NCBI RefSeq assembly: GCF_003315205.1
Contig: NZ_QNRR01000005.1
Span: 186,001 to 250,000, forward strand
Source of the DNA: Roseimicrobium gellanilyticum
GTDB lineage: Bacteria > Verrucomicrobiota > Verrucomicrobiia > Verrucomicrobiales > Verrucomicrobiaceae
Direction: 5' to 3'
DNA length: 64,000 nt
Under the pieces are notes generated by a model. It had not been told where the DNA came from, did not search any database, and saw only the letters and a list, made by a program, of their open reading frames with translations. Within the stretch, counting starts at the first letter, position 1. Every line of letters begins with the position of its first letter. Made by a program: the position numbers and the translations under genes. Shown piece after piece: positions 1 to 9,033 of this stretch.

Positions 1-1260
1 GCGGACGTGCTGTTGCCTGCTGCCAAGCTGGCAGAGGAAGGCTTCGCGCTTGATGCGGTGTACGCACGCAAATTGGAATCGACTAAGGAGGAGTTGGCAA
101 AGTTCCCGGCATCAAAGGCGCTCTTCTTCAAGGAGGATGGCAGCCTGTTGAAAAAGGGCGATGTCCTGAAGCAGCCGGATCTGGCGCGCACACTTCGGAA
201 TATCGCAGAGCATGGACCCGATTGGTTCTATCGTGGTGAAGTGGCTGAGAAGGTTGATGCCTGGATGAAGGAAAACGGTGGCATCCTGCGGAAGGAAGAC
301 TTCGGGAGGTATGAAGCCAAACTGCACGTTCCATTGCAAACAGACTACCGCGGGTACGAGATCCTGGGATTCCCGCCGCCCAGCAGTGGTGGAGTGCATG
401 TGGCGCAGATCCTCAACATGCTGGAAACGTTTGAACTGGCCTCAATGCCTGTCGTGGACCGCGAGCACGTGATCGCAGAGAGCATGAAACTGGCCTTCGC
501 AGATCGGGCCCATTGGTTGGGCGATCCGGATTTCGCCAAAGTACCGCGCGGACTCATCCATCGCGACTATGCCAGGGAACTTGCGGCCAAGATTGACCTC
601 ACAAAGGCCACGGTGGTGCCATCGCATGGTGAACCGCCACGTGCGCAGGAAGATATCTTTGGCGACACCCTGAAGCACACCACCCATCTCTCGGCAGCGG
701 ATGCGGAAGGGAATTGGGTCGCGCTCACGCAAACGGTGAATACTGCCTTTGGCAGCAAGGTCATCGTACCGGGTACCGGGGTGATTCTGAACAATGAGAT
801 GGATGACTTCGCCGTGGCGCCGGGTGTGCCGAATGCCTTCAAGCTGGTAGGTGCAGAAGCGAATGCCATCGCACCAGGTAAACGTCCCCTCAGCAGCATG
901 AGCCCCACCATCGTGCTGGACAAGGATGGAGAGCCTTTTCTGGCCATCGGTGCAGCGGGAGGTCCCACCATCATCTCACAGACCCTGCAAAACCTCGTGA
1001 ACGTGCTCGACCTGAAGATGGGGGTGGAGGAAGCGCTCGGTGCGCCGCGGCTGCATCACCAGTGGTCGCCCGATGAGTTGCGTGTTGAGAAGGCGATGGG
1101 AGACGAGGTCATGAAGGTGCTCAGGGAACGTGGACACATCATCAAGGAGTCCAGTGGCGTGGGCATTGGTGTGAGCCAGGGGGTGATGTGGGACAAGGAG
1201 GCAAAGTCGTTCCGGGCTGCGCATGACCCACGTGTGCCGGGAAAGGCCGACGGATGGTAG
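1..1260 (+). CDS. ggt: gamma-glutamyltransferase, 5'-truncated by window edge
   Basis: The frame is open from base 1, so the N-terminus lies outside the window and 419 residues are visible. Gamma-glutamyltransferases are exported N-terminal-nucleophile enzymes that transfer or hydrolyse the gamma-glutamyl group of glutathione. The visible part holds the end of the large subunit and the whole small subunit. The TTHLS motif marks autoprocessing; its first Thr (codon 679-681) would be the catalytic nucleophile of the new small subunit. The substrate-binding motifs NNEMDDF and KRPLSSMSPT follow at the usual distances, and a Gly-rich GAAGGP motif lies beyond them. All key residues I can check are present. 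The next gene begins about 110 bp downstream on the same strand. Confidence 0.93.
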   Translation, partial: ADVLLPAAKLAEEGFALDAVYARKLESTKEELAKFPASKALFFKEDGSLLKKGDVLKQPDLARTLRNIAEHGPDWFYRGEVAEKVDAWMKENGGILRKEDFGRYEAKLHVPLQTDYRGYEILGFPPPSSGGVHVAQILNMLETFELASMPVVDREHVIAESMKLAFADRAHWLGDPDFAKVPRGLIHRDYARELAAKIDLTKATVVPSHGEPPRAQEDIFGDTLKHTTHLSAADAEGNWVALTQTVNTAFGSKVIVPGTGVILNNEMDDFAVAPGVPNAFKLVGAEANAIAPGKRPLSSMSPTIVLDKDGEPFLAIGAAGGPTIISQTLQNLVNVLDLKMGVEEALGAPRLHHQWSPDELRVEKAMGDEVMKVLRERGHIIKESSGVGIGVSQGVMWDKEAKSFRAAHDPRVPGKADGW

Positions 1261-1368
1261 AAGGGGGATGGACGTGACAGGTACAAAGATACACGGTGAG
1301 GGACCTCGGTCTCAGGGCACTCGTATGAAATGGGGTGGCTGCATGAGCCCGAGGGAGAGCTGATTACC

Positions 1369-2313
1369 ATGTCCGGAACTTCATCGCCGCCTCTCGCCAC
1401 GCCGCCCCACACGGCCCGGGATTGGGTGCAATTGCATCTGGTCGTGCTGGCATGGGGATTCACGGCGGTGCTGGGGAAGCTGCTGACCCTGCCCCCCGTA
1501 GAAGTCGTGGTGTGGCGCACGGCGCTGGCGACCCTGGGATTGGTGGTCGTGACACGCTACATGGGCGCCACTCTGCGCATTCCCTCCGTGGTGGTGGTGA
1601 AGCTGCTCGGCATAGGTCTGCTCATCGGCACACACTGGATGCTCTTCTTTCTCTCCGTGCGCCTGAGCAATGTCTCCGTCTGCATGGCTGCCATGCCCAC
1701 TACCATGCTGTGGTGCACCCTGCTGGAGCCGCTCTTTGAAAAGGGGCGCCGTATCAGCAAGCTGGAACTGGGCATGGGTGCGCTCATGGTGGCGGCGGTT
1801 TGGCTCATCTTTCGCGTGGAGTTCACACACTGGGCGGGATTCGCCGCGGGCCTCGCAGCAGCCTTCGCCGGCGCGGTATTTGCCGTGATGAACAAGGTGC
1901 TTGTGTCACGACAGCACTACGCCGTGGTGTCCTGCTATGAAATGGCCGGGGCCTTTGTTGCGTCCTCTATCGCCCTGCCATTCTTTGCTGATGGCGGCAC
2001 ATGGTTTCACTGGCCCACGGGACAGGATCTGATCTGTCTGCTGGTGCTTTCGCAAGTATGCACAGTGGGTGCCTATGCTGCGTACATGGATGTGCTGCGC
2101 CGGATGTCCGTGTTCAACATCAACGTCACCTACAACCTCGAGCCCGTGTACGGCATCGTGCTGGCGGCGCTCGTCTTCGGCGACACGGAACAGATGAGCA
2201 GCGGATTTTATCTGGGAGCGGGGATCATTCTCGCAGCCGTGATTGCGCTGCCCATTCTGCAACGCGCCCGTCGCCGGAGAAGGGCTGGGTTTGGTGAGAT
2301 GGCGGGAATGTGA
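1369..2313 (+). CDS. EamA/DMT-family transporter, ten predicted membrane segments
   Basis: A 314-residue hydrophobic protein with two repeated halves of about five membrane segments each, the typical architecture and size of the drug/metabolite transporter (EamA/RhaT) family. These inner-membrane carriers usually export amino acids, sugars or other metabolites; the substrate cannot be read from sequence. The second half contains the family's YNLEPVYGIVLAALVFGD stretch before the last helix. I chose the ATG at 1369 rather than the in-frame ATG at 1330 because a purine-rich GAGGGAGAG (1351-1359) sits at ribosome-binding distance and the extra 13 residues are not family-like. The C-terminus is Arg-rich and cytoplasmic. 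No obvious partner gene. Confidence 0.85.
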   Translation: MSGTSSPPLATPPHTARDWVQLHLVVLAWGFTAVLGKLLTLPPVEVVVWRTALATLGLVVVTRYMGATLRIPSVVVVKLLGIGLLIGTHWMLFFLSVRLSNVSVCMAAMPTTMLWCTLLEPLFEKGRRISKLELGMGALMVAAVWLIFRVEFTHWAGFAAGLAAAFAGAVFAVMNKVLVSRQHYAVVSCYEMAGAFVASSIALPFFADGGTWFHWPTGQDLICLLVLSQVCTVGAYAAYMDVLRRMSVFNINVTYNLEPVYGIVLAALVFGDTEQMSSGFYLGAGIILAAVIALPILQRARRRRRAGFGEMAGM

Positions 2314-2377
2314 CAGTTTTGTTCCTACTGCATCACAGACAAGTGCCAGACATGAGACGTTTTTTGGAGGGAGCCAT

Positions 2378-3229
2378 ATGAATGCCATGAGCCGAAATTC
2401 CCTGCGCTGGATGTGTATCCTTGCGTCGTTGTGGTGCCTTGCAGCGCATCCGTCGATGCGTGCCCAGCAGCCTTCGGACAAGGTGATTGTCATTCGGGGC
2501 TCGGACACTCTGGGGGCGAAGCTGATACCCCAGTGGGCGGAAGGATTTAGAAAAGCGGGAGCAAAAGTGTCCTTCGATATTGCCGCAGAGGGCTCCACCA
2601 CAGCGTTCACCAATCTGGCAGACAAGACGTGCCGGATTGGCATGTCGAGCCGGAGAGTGACGCCAGAGGAGACTGAAATGCTGAAGAAGGCTGGTGTGCA
2701 GGTGCAAGAGATTGAGGTGGCGCGTGATCAGATAGTAATCGCATTGAATGCCGAGAACCCCATCTCCGCGCTGTCGAAGGAACAGGTGGAGAAGCTTTTC
2801 ACCGGTGACATCTTGAACTGGTCTGAGCTCGGTGGTGATGATGTTCCTGTTCGCATCGCCACGCGAAATTCGTCTTCTGGCGCCTACAAGGATTTCAAAG
2901 TTCTGGCCATGAACGGACGGGACTATGGCGCCAACCGCATTTTGGACACCGATCCACCTTCGCTGCAAGTCGCCGGACAGCGGGGGGGCATTGCGTATTT
3001 GGGATTCGCCTATGCGAAAGCCAAGGGCATCAAGGTCGTCCCCATCGATGGAGTTCAACCCGGGCGGGCAGGGGGGGCGCCACCCTATCCCTATGAACGG
3101 GCTGCATATCTTTACGTGTCCTTGGAAGCGACTCCGATCGAGCGTGAGTTTCTGGAATTCATCAAGACGCCCCTCGGGAATAAGATTTCGGAGGTTGTGG
3201 GTTTTTTTCCTCCCGTGACCAAGAAGTGA
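2378..3229 (+). CDS. phosphate-type ABC transporter substrate-binding protein (PstS-like)
   Basis: A 283-residue exported binding protein. A signal peptide (about residues 1-30, hydrophobic core and an Ala-rich cleavage region) precedes a PBP-like domain. The signature is VIRGSDTLGAKLIPQWAEGF near the mature N-terminus, followed by AEGSTTAF and ISALSKEQVEKLFTGDILNWSELGG, typical of phosphate-binding proteins. The start at 2378 is supported by the strong GGAGGGAG (2366-2373) five bases upstream. No pstC, pstA or pstB lies nearby, so it may be a stand-alone phosphate or oxyanion sensor or may serve a transporter elsewhere. Its 65 bp gap from the transporter upstream leaves room for its own promoter. 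Confidence 0.82.
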   Translation: MNAMSRNSLRWMCILASLWCLAAHPSMRAQQPSDKVIVIRGSDTLGAKLIPQWAEGFRKAGAKVSFDIAAEGSTTAFTNLADKTCRIGMSSRRVTPEETEMLKKAGVQVQEIEVARDQIVIALNAENPISALSKEQVEKLFTGDILNWSELGGDDVPVRIATRNSSSGAYKDFKVLAMNGRDYGANRILDTDPPSLQVAGQRGGIAYLGFAYAKAKGIKVVPIDGVQPGRAGGAPPYPYERAAYLYVSLEATPIEREFLEFIKTPLGNKISEVVGFFPPVTKK

Positions 3230-3269
3230 ATCGTGGAAAGCACCGCGCGGTTGTGACGTTGAGACAGCC

Positions 3270-4685
3270 ATGCTCATGCGCGCATTCCTGTTCGTGATCC
3301 ACGGTGTGCTTTTCGCCACGGCTGGTTTCTCTGCCGATGCAAAGGCGACAACCGCGCGCCCCAACATCCTCTTTGTCATCAGCGATGACCAGGGCTGGCC
3401 GGATCTGGGATGCATCGGCAGCAAACCGCTCATCACTCCGAATCTCGATCGGCTGGCGGCAGAAGGGGTGCGGGCCACGAATTTCTATGCCACCTGGCCT
3501 GCTTGCACACCCTCACGAGGCAGTGTGCTCACGGGTCGCTATCCGCAGCGCAACGGCCTCTATGACATGGTGCGCAATGATCTGGTGAACTTTGGCCATC
3601 GCTATGATGCGGAAGAGTATGCCGTGTCACCTGAGATGACGTTGGGATTGGATCCGAAGGAAATCACCAGCGGCGATCTGCTCACGAAGGCAGGCTACCA
3701 CTGTGGCGTGGTGGGCAAGTGGGACATGGGTCAGGCGAAGCGCTACCTGCCGCTGCAACGCGGATTCCAGTTCTTCTACGGCCATGGAAACAACGGCATC
3801 GACTACTACACGCACGAGCGCTACGGCGTGCCCAGCCTCTTCCGTGACAATGAACGCACCCAGGAGGATCGTGGGACTTATGTGACCGACCTCTTTGGAA
3901 GGGAAGCCTTGCGTTTCATTGGCGAGTCAGGAGAGAAGCCATTCTTCCTGCACCTGGCGTTCAATGCGCCGCATGGTGCGTCTTCCTTTGGCGAGCCTGC
4001 GGCGGATGGGCGAAAGACCAGTGCAGGTGTGCAGGCCCCGGAGAAATACGTGGCCATGTACCGGGGCAAGGTGGAGAAGAAACTGGAGCGCTACTGTGCC
4101 GCGGTCACCTGCATGGATGACGCCATTGGTGAGGTGCTGAAGAAGCTGAAGGAAACCGGCAAGGACAAGAATACGCTGGTTCTGTTCATGTCCGACAATG
4201 GTGGCAGTGGCAATGGGGGAAACGCTCCGCTGAAGGGCAGCAAGAGCACCATGTGGGAGGGCGGTCTGCGTGTGCCTTTCATTGCGTGGTGGCCCGGGCA
4301 TCTGCCTGCGGGAAAGGTGACAGACGAATTTCTCACAGCGTTGGAGATCCTTCCGACTCTTCTTGAGGCCTCAGGCACGAAGGCACCGGACGGCGTGAAG
4401 CTCGACGGGTTCGACATGATGCCTGTATTGCGTGGGGTGGAAAAATCGCCGCGTGAGGCCATGTTCTGGCAGCGTCGCGGAGACAAGGCCGCACGGGTGG
4501 GCAACTGGAAATGGCTGGAGAGCGAAAAGGGTCGGGGATTGTATGATCTCAGCACCGATCTTGGAGAGAAGCACGATCTCTCCGCCGAGAAACCGGAGGT
4601 GCTGAAGAGGGTGCAGGAACGCTTCGCTGCCTGGCGCAGGGAGATGGATGAGAGCGAGCCTCGTGGACCGTTCCGTGACTTCTAG
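3270..4685 (+). CDS. secreted Cys-type sulfatase
   Basis: A 471-residue exported sulfatase that would remove sulfate esters from a sugar or polysaccharide in the periplasm or outside. A signal peptide (about 1-22) is followed by the family N-terminus PNILFVISDDQGWPDLGC, which supplies two Asp metal ligands. The activation motif ACTPSRGSVLTGRYP carries the Cys (C-x-P-S-R) that must be converted to formylglycine. Further family motifs are GVVGKWDMG and LFMSDNGGSGNGG (Asp/Asn metal ligands), and the C-terminal subdomain ends with LYDLSTDLGEKHDLS. Length is normal. A second sulfatase lies 3 kb downstream, suggesting a shared role in sulfated glycan use. The substrate is not predictable. Confidence 0.92.
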   Translation: MLMRAFLFVIHGVLFATAGFSADAKATTARPNILFVISDDQGWPDLGCIGSKPLITPNLDRLAAEGVRATNFYATWPACTPSRGSVLTGRYPQRNGLYDMVRNDLVNFGHRYDAEEYAVSPEMTLGLDPKEITSGDLLTKAGYHCGVVGKWDMGQAKRYLPLQRGFQFFYGHGNNGIDYYTHERYGVPSLFRDNERTQEDRGTYVTDLFGREALRFIGESGEKPFFLHLAFNAPHGASSFGEPAADGRKTSAGVQAPEKYVAMYRGKVEKKLERYCAAVTCMDDAIGEVLKKLKETGKDKNTLVLFMSDNGGSGNGGNAPLKGSKSTMWEGGLRVPFIAWWPGHLPAGKVTDEFLTALEILPTLLEASGTKAPDGVKLDGFDMMPVLRGVEKSPREAMFWQRRGDKAARVGNWKWLESEKGRGLYDLSTDLGEKHDLSAEKPEVLKRVQERFAAWRREMDESEPRGPFRDF

Positions 4686-4698
4686 CGTGGAAGCCTGA

Positions 4699-5973
4699 TC
4701 AACCCGCCTGTGGCTTCGCCGCGGCGTTGACGAGATGGCCGGTGAAGTTCCCGACGGGTTCATCTCCTTTCGGGAACAACCAGTCACTGATATCCGACAC
4801 AGGCACTTCCACTTGGGAGCCCTGTTTTAGAGTAGGATGGTGAAATGGCTCGTTCATCAGGTGGCCATGCACATACTCCGGCTCGATGCCAAAAACCTCC
4901 AGCCACATGTGTTCCGTGTCCTCGCCGGTGGTGAAGGCGGCTTTTACGATGAAACGAGGATCGTTAGGGTCCCGTTCCTTGAAGGCTGCGACGAATTCGG
5001 GCCACCGTCGTTTCGCTTCCGCGATGGCTTCTTCCATGGTGGTGCTGTTTTTCACACCGATCACGGGCGCTTTCACTTCCTTCTTGAAGGCGCCGAGAGG
5101 ATTCGGGCCGCAAAGTACGTTCTCCAGCTCCTCGCTCCACAGGTTGAAATACTGGTGCTGCGGGCAGAAGAGGGCGAGGGTGTCGTCATCGGCCAGCGCG
5201 GTGATAGCCTTGCCAATCATCTGATACGCCTGATCGCGCATCTGCGGAACCGTGGCATTTTCCATGAGGTCGATGGCCAGCCATGCTGAGTGTTCGCGGA
5301 TGATATTGGCGAAGCGGAGGTTGGGCACCTTCCTGGCGAGATCCTCCACTTCGTTGAAGTACTGGTCTTCACGGTTGTGCACCATGAACATGGCCATGGC
5401 TGGTTTGAAAGTGAATACAAAGTAGACCGCATCACCTCCGGCCACGAAGCCATCGGACTCATCAGAGGCTTCGTCCTCCGGGTCTGCTTTTGCTTCGAGC
5501 TTGATGCTCCAGGCGTCGGAGAGTGCTTGCGCGAGGATTGCCGGCTCAAGATAGCGCTGGCTCGAGCGGAGATGCACCAGCGAGATGAGGGGCTTGTCAT
5601 CACCATCGCTTGAAGGATGCGAGGCATCTCCGTCGCCAGCGTCAAAGAAACCCTCCTTGGGTCTCTTCCATACACCCCAGGCAATATAGGCCGATGCGAT
5701 GGCGCCGAACAGGCGGCGTGTGGAAAAGCCGTTGTTCGACATCACATAGAGACTAAAAACGGCCGAGGCGGCCAGGAGAGCTGCTGCCAGCTTTTGTGCC
5801 CAAGTTTTCCACAGGCAAAGCCCAATAATCGCTGCTACGGCAAGGGCAACCAAGGCCATCGTCCATCCGCGTCCCGGAAGAGTGCTGGCGAGGCCAAATG
5901 CATAGGCCTTCAGGCCCAGCAGCAGCACTGCCAGATTCCGGTTTGAGAACAGCCAGTCGAGAGCTCGTTTCAT
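4699..5973 (-). CDS. membrane protein with C-terminal DUF2314 domain
   Basis: A 424-residue protein that converges with the upstream sulfatase (13 bp between stop codons). The first ~120 residues form about four membrane segments, followed by an acidic linker (around 130-150). The middle (about 160-300) resembles the loose DUF4261-like or DUF2185-like domains of poorly characterised bacterial proteins. The last ~120 residues match the DUF2314 pattern: an amphipathic EEAIAEAKRRWPEFVAAF helix, then FIVKAAF, EHMWLEV, and a final ISDWLF. DUF2314 proteins occur widely, often near polymorphic-toxin or immunity genes, with no established activity. Membrane anchoring of such a domain is less usual. 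Function unknown. Confidence 0.75.
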   Translation of the reverse strand: MKRALDWLFSNRNLAVLLLGLKAYAFGLASTLPGRGWTMALVALAVAAIIGLCLWKTWAQKLAAALLAASAVFSLYVMSNNGFSTRRLFGAIASAYIAWGVWKRPKEGFFDAGDGDASHPSSDGDDKPLISLVHLRSSQRYLEPAILAQALSDAWSIKLEAKADPEDEASDESDGFVAGGDAVYFVFTFKPAMAMFMVHNREDQYFNEVEDLARKVPNLRFANIIREHSAWLAIDLMENATVPQMRDQAYQMIGKAITALADDDTLALFCPQHQYFNLWSEELENVLCGPNPLGAFKKEVKAPVIGVKNSTTMEEAIAEAKRRWPEFVAAFKERDPNDPRFIVKAAFTTGEDTEHMWLEVFGIEPEYVHGHLMNEPFHHPTLKQGSQVEVPVSDISDWLFPKGDEPVGNFTGHLVNAAAKPQAG

Positions 5974-6037
5974 GCGCGGGTTATGTCATGTCGACGTCAG
6001 GTGATGCAACGCTGAACTCGAGAATTTGCCTTTAGAT

Positions 6038-7525
6038 CTATGAGGAGCCAGCTCGGAAGGTGTAGATGTCCGCTTCCTTCAGGAAGAACTCCAAACGCAA
6101 CGTCTTTCCTTTGAGATCCTCCAGTGACTTTTCCCGCCATTTCAGCTCGTGCGCTGTGCTGTCACCTTTGAAGGTTTCACCATCATCAAATGCATAGCCC
6201 GGCAGCACCTTCCGCTTTTCGTCGGAGATCTGCACGCGCAGTTCACCCTTGCCGGCATTTGCGTTGACAATTAGAGGGCCGCCTGGCCAGCGAATGAGTT
6301 TGGTGCAAAGAACGCCACCTCCGGGTGGACCATGCATGGAGATGAAGCCCTCCTTGCGCAGCTTCGCCAGGCCGATGCCAGCGGTGCGATCCCGCAATTC
6401 ATGGGGACCATCGCTGGCCGCATAGTAGATCCACCATTCGTCTCCCATCTCAATCCAGTCGGCGCTGCCGAAGACCATGCCGTCATCCCACGCGCCGTCC
6501 CTGCCGAGTTCGAGGAGTCTTGGACGGGTAGGGAAGCGCTGCCAGTGTTCGCCGTCACGAGTCCATGTGAGCTCAGTGACAATGTCCGTATTCAGCTTGA
6601 ATGGCCAGAGGAAGCCCCAGGTGATGCCCGCGTGACGTTTTGCGGACATGCCGTAGAAGCGATTGAACCCACGCTCCATGTCGAGCTCGTCTGGCACGAG
6701 AATCATCTCTGGTGATCCGGTCCAAGTGCTCCACAGATCCTTCCCCCGGATGCTGGCAATTCGGCGGGACTCGCCATCGTGCAGCATGTCCGTGCGGCCG
6801 CCCACCAGGTAGCGATCCTTGGCGCGGCAGAACATGACATACTCACCCGCGGCATCGTCGTAGATGATGGAGTTCTGCGTGTCGCTATGCAGGGGGAGTA
6901 CGAGCGAGTCGTTCTTTTCCTCCCAATGGATGCCATCCCGGGAACCCACCACGCGAATGCCACTCTGGTCACGGACACCGCCGGTACGATAGGTCATGAT
7001 GAATCGGTGTCCGCGTCGGTCTCTTTCGGGTACCTGGATGACTTGCGGTCCACTGGCGCGTTTGCCGCCCCAGCCTTTCCATACGATGTTGTTGACCTTG
7101 GTGCCCTTCCACTCGTGCAATTCCAGTTCGGGACGGGTCCACCTCAGCCCGTCGCCGGATTCTGCATACGCGATGGCGTAGTCGTTTCCCTCTTCACCAC
7201 TCTCACTGCGGACGTGGGTTTGGTACCACATTCTGAAGACGCCGCTTTCCGGATCGCGTGCCACAGTCACATAGCCGCCGTCGTCGGCGATCACAGGGTT
7301 GCCTTCATGTTTGGCGGGCGCATGAAAGGCACGGAGCACTTCCTCGCGCTTGGGTTTCAGGGACCAGCGGTTGTCCACGAGGTGGTCATCCAGGAAGAAC
7401 TGCGGCGTGTGACCGATCTCCAGCGGCTCCACGCAAAGTGCCCGGTGCGTCAAAAGCAGGAGGGGCAGGGTCAGCAGCAGGGCAGGAATGATGCGTCCGA
7501 GGTGCATGTCACCATGACGAGGCAT
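6038..7525 (-). CDS. secreted GH32/GH43-like five-bladed beta-propeller protein
   Basis: A 495-residue exported protein. After a hydrophobic signal segment (about 8-31), the mature part starts with PQFFLDDHLVDN and continues with recurring blade motifs (VTVARDPESGVFRMWYQ, YAIAYAESGDGLRWTRP, VVGSRDGIHWEE, YVMFCRAKDRY). That pattern is seen in the GH32/GH43/sialidase-like propellers common in Planctomycetes and Verrucomicrobia. A substrate and the catalytic acids cannot be assigned by eye, so glycosidase activity is an inference from fold. An ATG six codons downstream (7507) is an equally plausible start and leaves a cleaner signal peptide. It is divergent from sulfatase 2 (69 bp between starts), suggesting co-regulation of two glycan-acting exported proteins. 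Confidence 0.68.
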   Translation of the reverse strand: MPRHGDMHLGRIIPALLLTLPLLLLTHRALCVEPLEIGHTPQFFLDDHLVDNRWSLKPKREEVLRAFHAPAKHEGNPVIADDGGYVTVARDPESGVFRMWYQTHVRSESGEEGNDYAIAYAESGDGLRWTRPELELHEWKGTKVNNIVWKGWGGKRASGPQVIQVPERDRRGHRFIMTYRTGGVRDQSGIRVVGSRDGIHWEEKNDSLVLPLHSDTQNSIIYDDAAGEYVMFCRAKDRYLVGGRTDMLHDGESRRIASIRGKDLWSTWTGSPEMILVPDELDMERGFNRFYGMSAKRHAGITWGFLWPFKLNTDIVTELTWTRDGEHWQRFPTRPRLLELGRDGAWDDGMVFGSADWIEMGDEWWIYYAASDGPHELRDRTAGIGLAKLRKEGFISMHGPPGGGVLCTKLIRWPGGPLIVNANAGKGELRVQISDEKRKVLPGYAFDDGETFKGDSTAHELKWREKSLEDLKGKTLRLEFFLKEADIYTFRAGSS

Positions 7526-7593
7526 TGTTTATGCATCTCTCATTTCATTCCATGGGAAGATGTGATTAAGTTGGTCGTTACATCCCCACACGC

Positions 7594-8952
7594 ATGGACC
7601 TCACGTACAGCCGACGTCTGTTTCTCCTTCTGTTGTTGCCAATGTTGGGATGGATTCCCGGTGCGCGGGGCGCCGACCGGCCCAACATCATCTTCATCCT
7701 CGCAGATGATCTGGCGCAGGGAGATCTCGGTTGTTATGGGCAGAAGCTGATCAAGACACCAAACCTGGATCGGCTGGCAGCGGAAGGCATGCGTTTCAAC
7801 CAGGCCTACAGTGGCACGAGTGTGTGTGCACCTTCACGCAGCGCGCTGATGACGGGGCTGCACATGGGGCATTGCCCGATTCGTGCGAATCGTGAGATTG
7901 GCAAGGAGGGTCAGATGCCGCTGCCGCAGGGCACGGTGACTGTGGCCCAGATCTTGAAAGACGCAGGCTATGCGACTGCCTGCGTGGGCAAGTGGGGCAT
8001 GGGCATGTTCAACACCAGCGGCAGCCCGCTGAAGGTGGGCTTTGAGCACTTCTTTGGGTACAACTGCCAGCGTCACGCGCACAGCTACTTCCCCACCTAT
8101 CTGTACACAGACGATCAGAAGTTTGCGTTGGATGGGAAGACGTATGCGCAGGAAGTACTGGCGCGGGATGCGGAGCGCTGGGTGGCCTCTCAAAAGAGCC
8201 GGCCCTTCTTCCTCTACTACGCGGTCACGCTTCCCCACGGGAAGTATGAGATCGACAGCCTCGGGGAATACGCACAGCAGGAAAAGTGGACCAAGCAGCA
8301 GCAGACCTATGCCGCCATGGTCACGCGACTGGACAGTGATGTGGGACGCTTGATGACCACGCTCAAGGCGCTGAACATCGAGAACAAGACGCTGGTGATG
8401 TTCGCGGGTGACAATGGCTCTGCCTTCGCGCCAGAGTCCGAAATCGGGAAACACTTTGACCAAAGCATGGGAGGCAAGCTGCGAGGCAACAAGCGTTCCC
8501 TCTATGAAGGTGGACTCCGGCAGGCGGCGATCGCACGCTGGCCGGGTGTCATTCCTGCCGGAAAGGTGAGTGATGAGCCATGGGCTTTTTGGGATTTTCT
8601 GCCCACAGCAGCGGAACTGGCCGGCGCCGAGCTTCCTCAAGGGTACAAGACCGATGGCAATTCCCTGGTCTCGATGCTGAAAGGTGGTGAGGCTCCGCAC
8701 CGGGAGTATTTCTATTGGGAACTGCACGAGGGACCCACGATTCAGGCGTTGCGCTTCGACAACTGGAAAGCCGTGCGCGGTGGGCCCTCCAAGGCAATCG
8801 AACTCTATGATCTCAGCACGGATGAAAAGGAATCCAAGGACCTGGCGAAGGAAAAGCCGGATGTGGTGACGCAAGCCCAGGGCATGATGAGCGCTGCGCG
8901 GGTGGACTCGGCCGAGTTTCCCTTGAAGGACACGAAGGGAAAGAAGAAGTGA
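7594..8952 (+). CDS. secreted Cys-type sulfatase (second copy)
   Basis: A 452-residue exported sulfatase, divergent from the propeller gene. A signal peptide (about 1-26) precedes PNIIFILADDLAQGDLGCYG, the two-Asp metal-binding start of the family. The formylglycine motif is VCAPSRSALMTGLHMG (Cys type). CVGKWGMG and MFAGDNGSAFAP follow as expected, and the protein ends with a Lys-rich tail. It is not a close duplicate of the sulfatase at 3270-4685: apart from motifs the two differ throughout, so they probably cut different sulfate esters. No sulfatase-maturing enzyme gene is visible in the window, so activation would depend on one elsewhere. Confidence 0.92.
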   Translation: MDLTYSRRLFLLLLLPMLGWIPGARGADRPNIIFILADDLAQGDLGCYGQKLIKTPNLDRLAAEGMRFNQAYSGTSVCAPSRSALMTGLHMGHCPIRANREIGKEGQMPLPQGTVTVAQILKDAGYATACVGKWGMGMFNTSGSPLKVGFEHFFGYNCQRHAHSYFPTYLYTDDQKFALDGKTYAQEVLARDAERWVASQKSRPFFLYYAVTLPHGKYEIDSLGEYAQQEKWTKQQQTYAAMVTRLDSDVGRLMTTLKALNIENKTLVMFAGDNGSAFAPESEIGKHFDQSMGGKLRGNKRSLYEGGLRQAAIARWPGVIPAGKVSDEPWAFWDFLPTAAELAGAELPQGYKTDGNSLVSMLKGGEAPHREYFYWELHEGPTIQALRFDNWKAVRGGPSKAIELYDLSTDEKESKDLAKEKPDVVTQAQGMMSAARVDSAEFPLKDTKGKKK

Positions 8953-9033
8953 GATTCCACAACAAGAGCGGGACCCCGGTGGCATCGTGACGCGATGCGT
9001 TGACACGCAATGCCGGGCTGCTTAGTTCGTGGA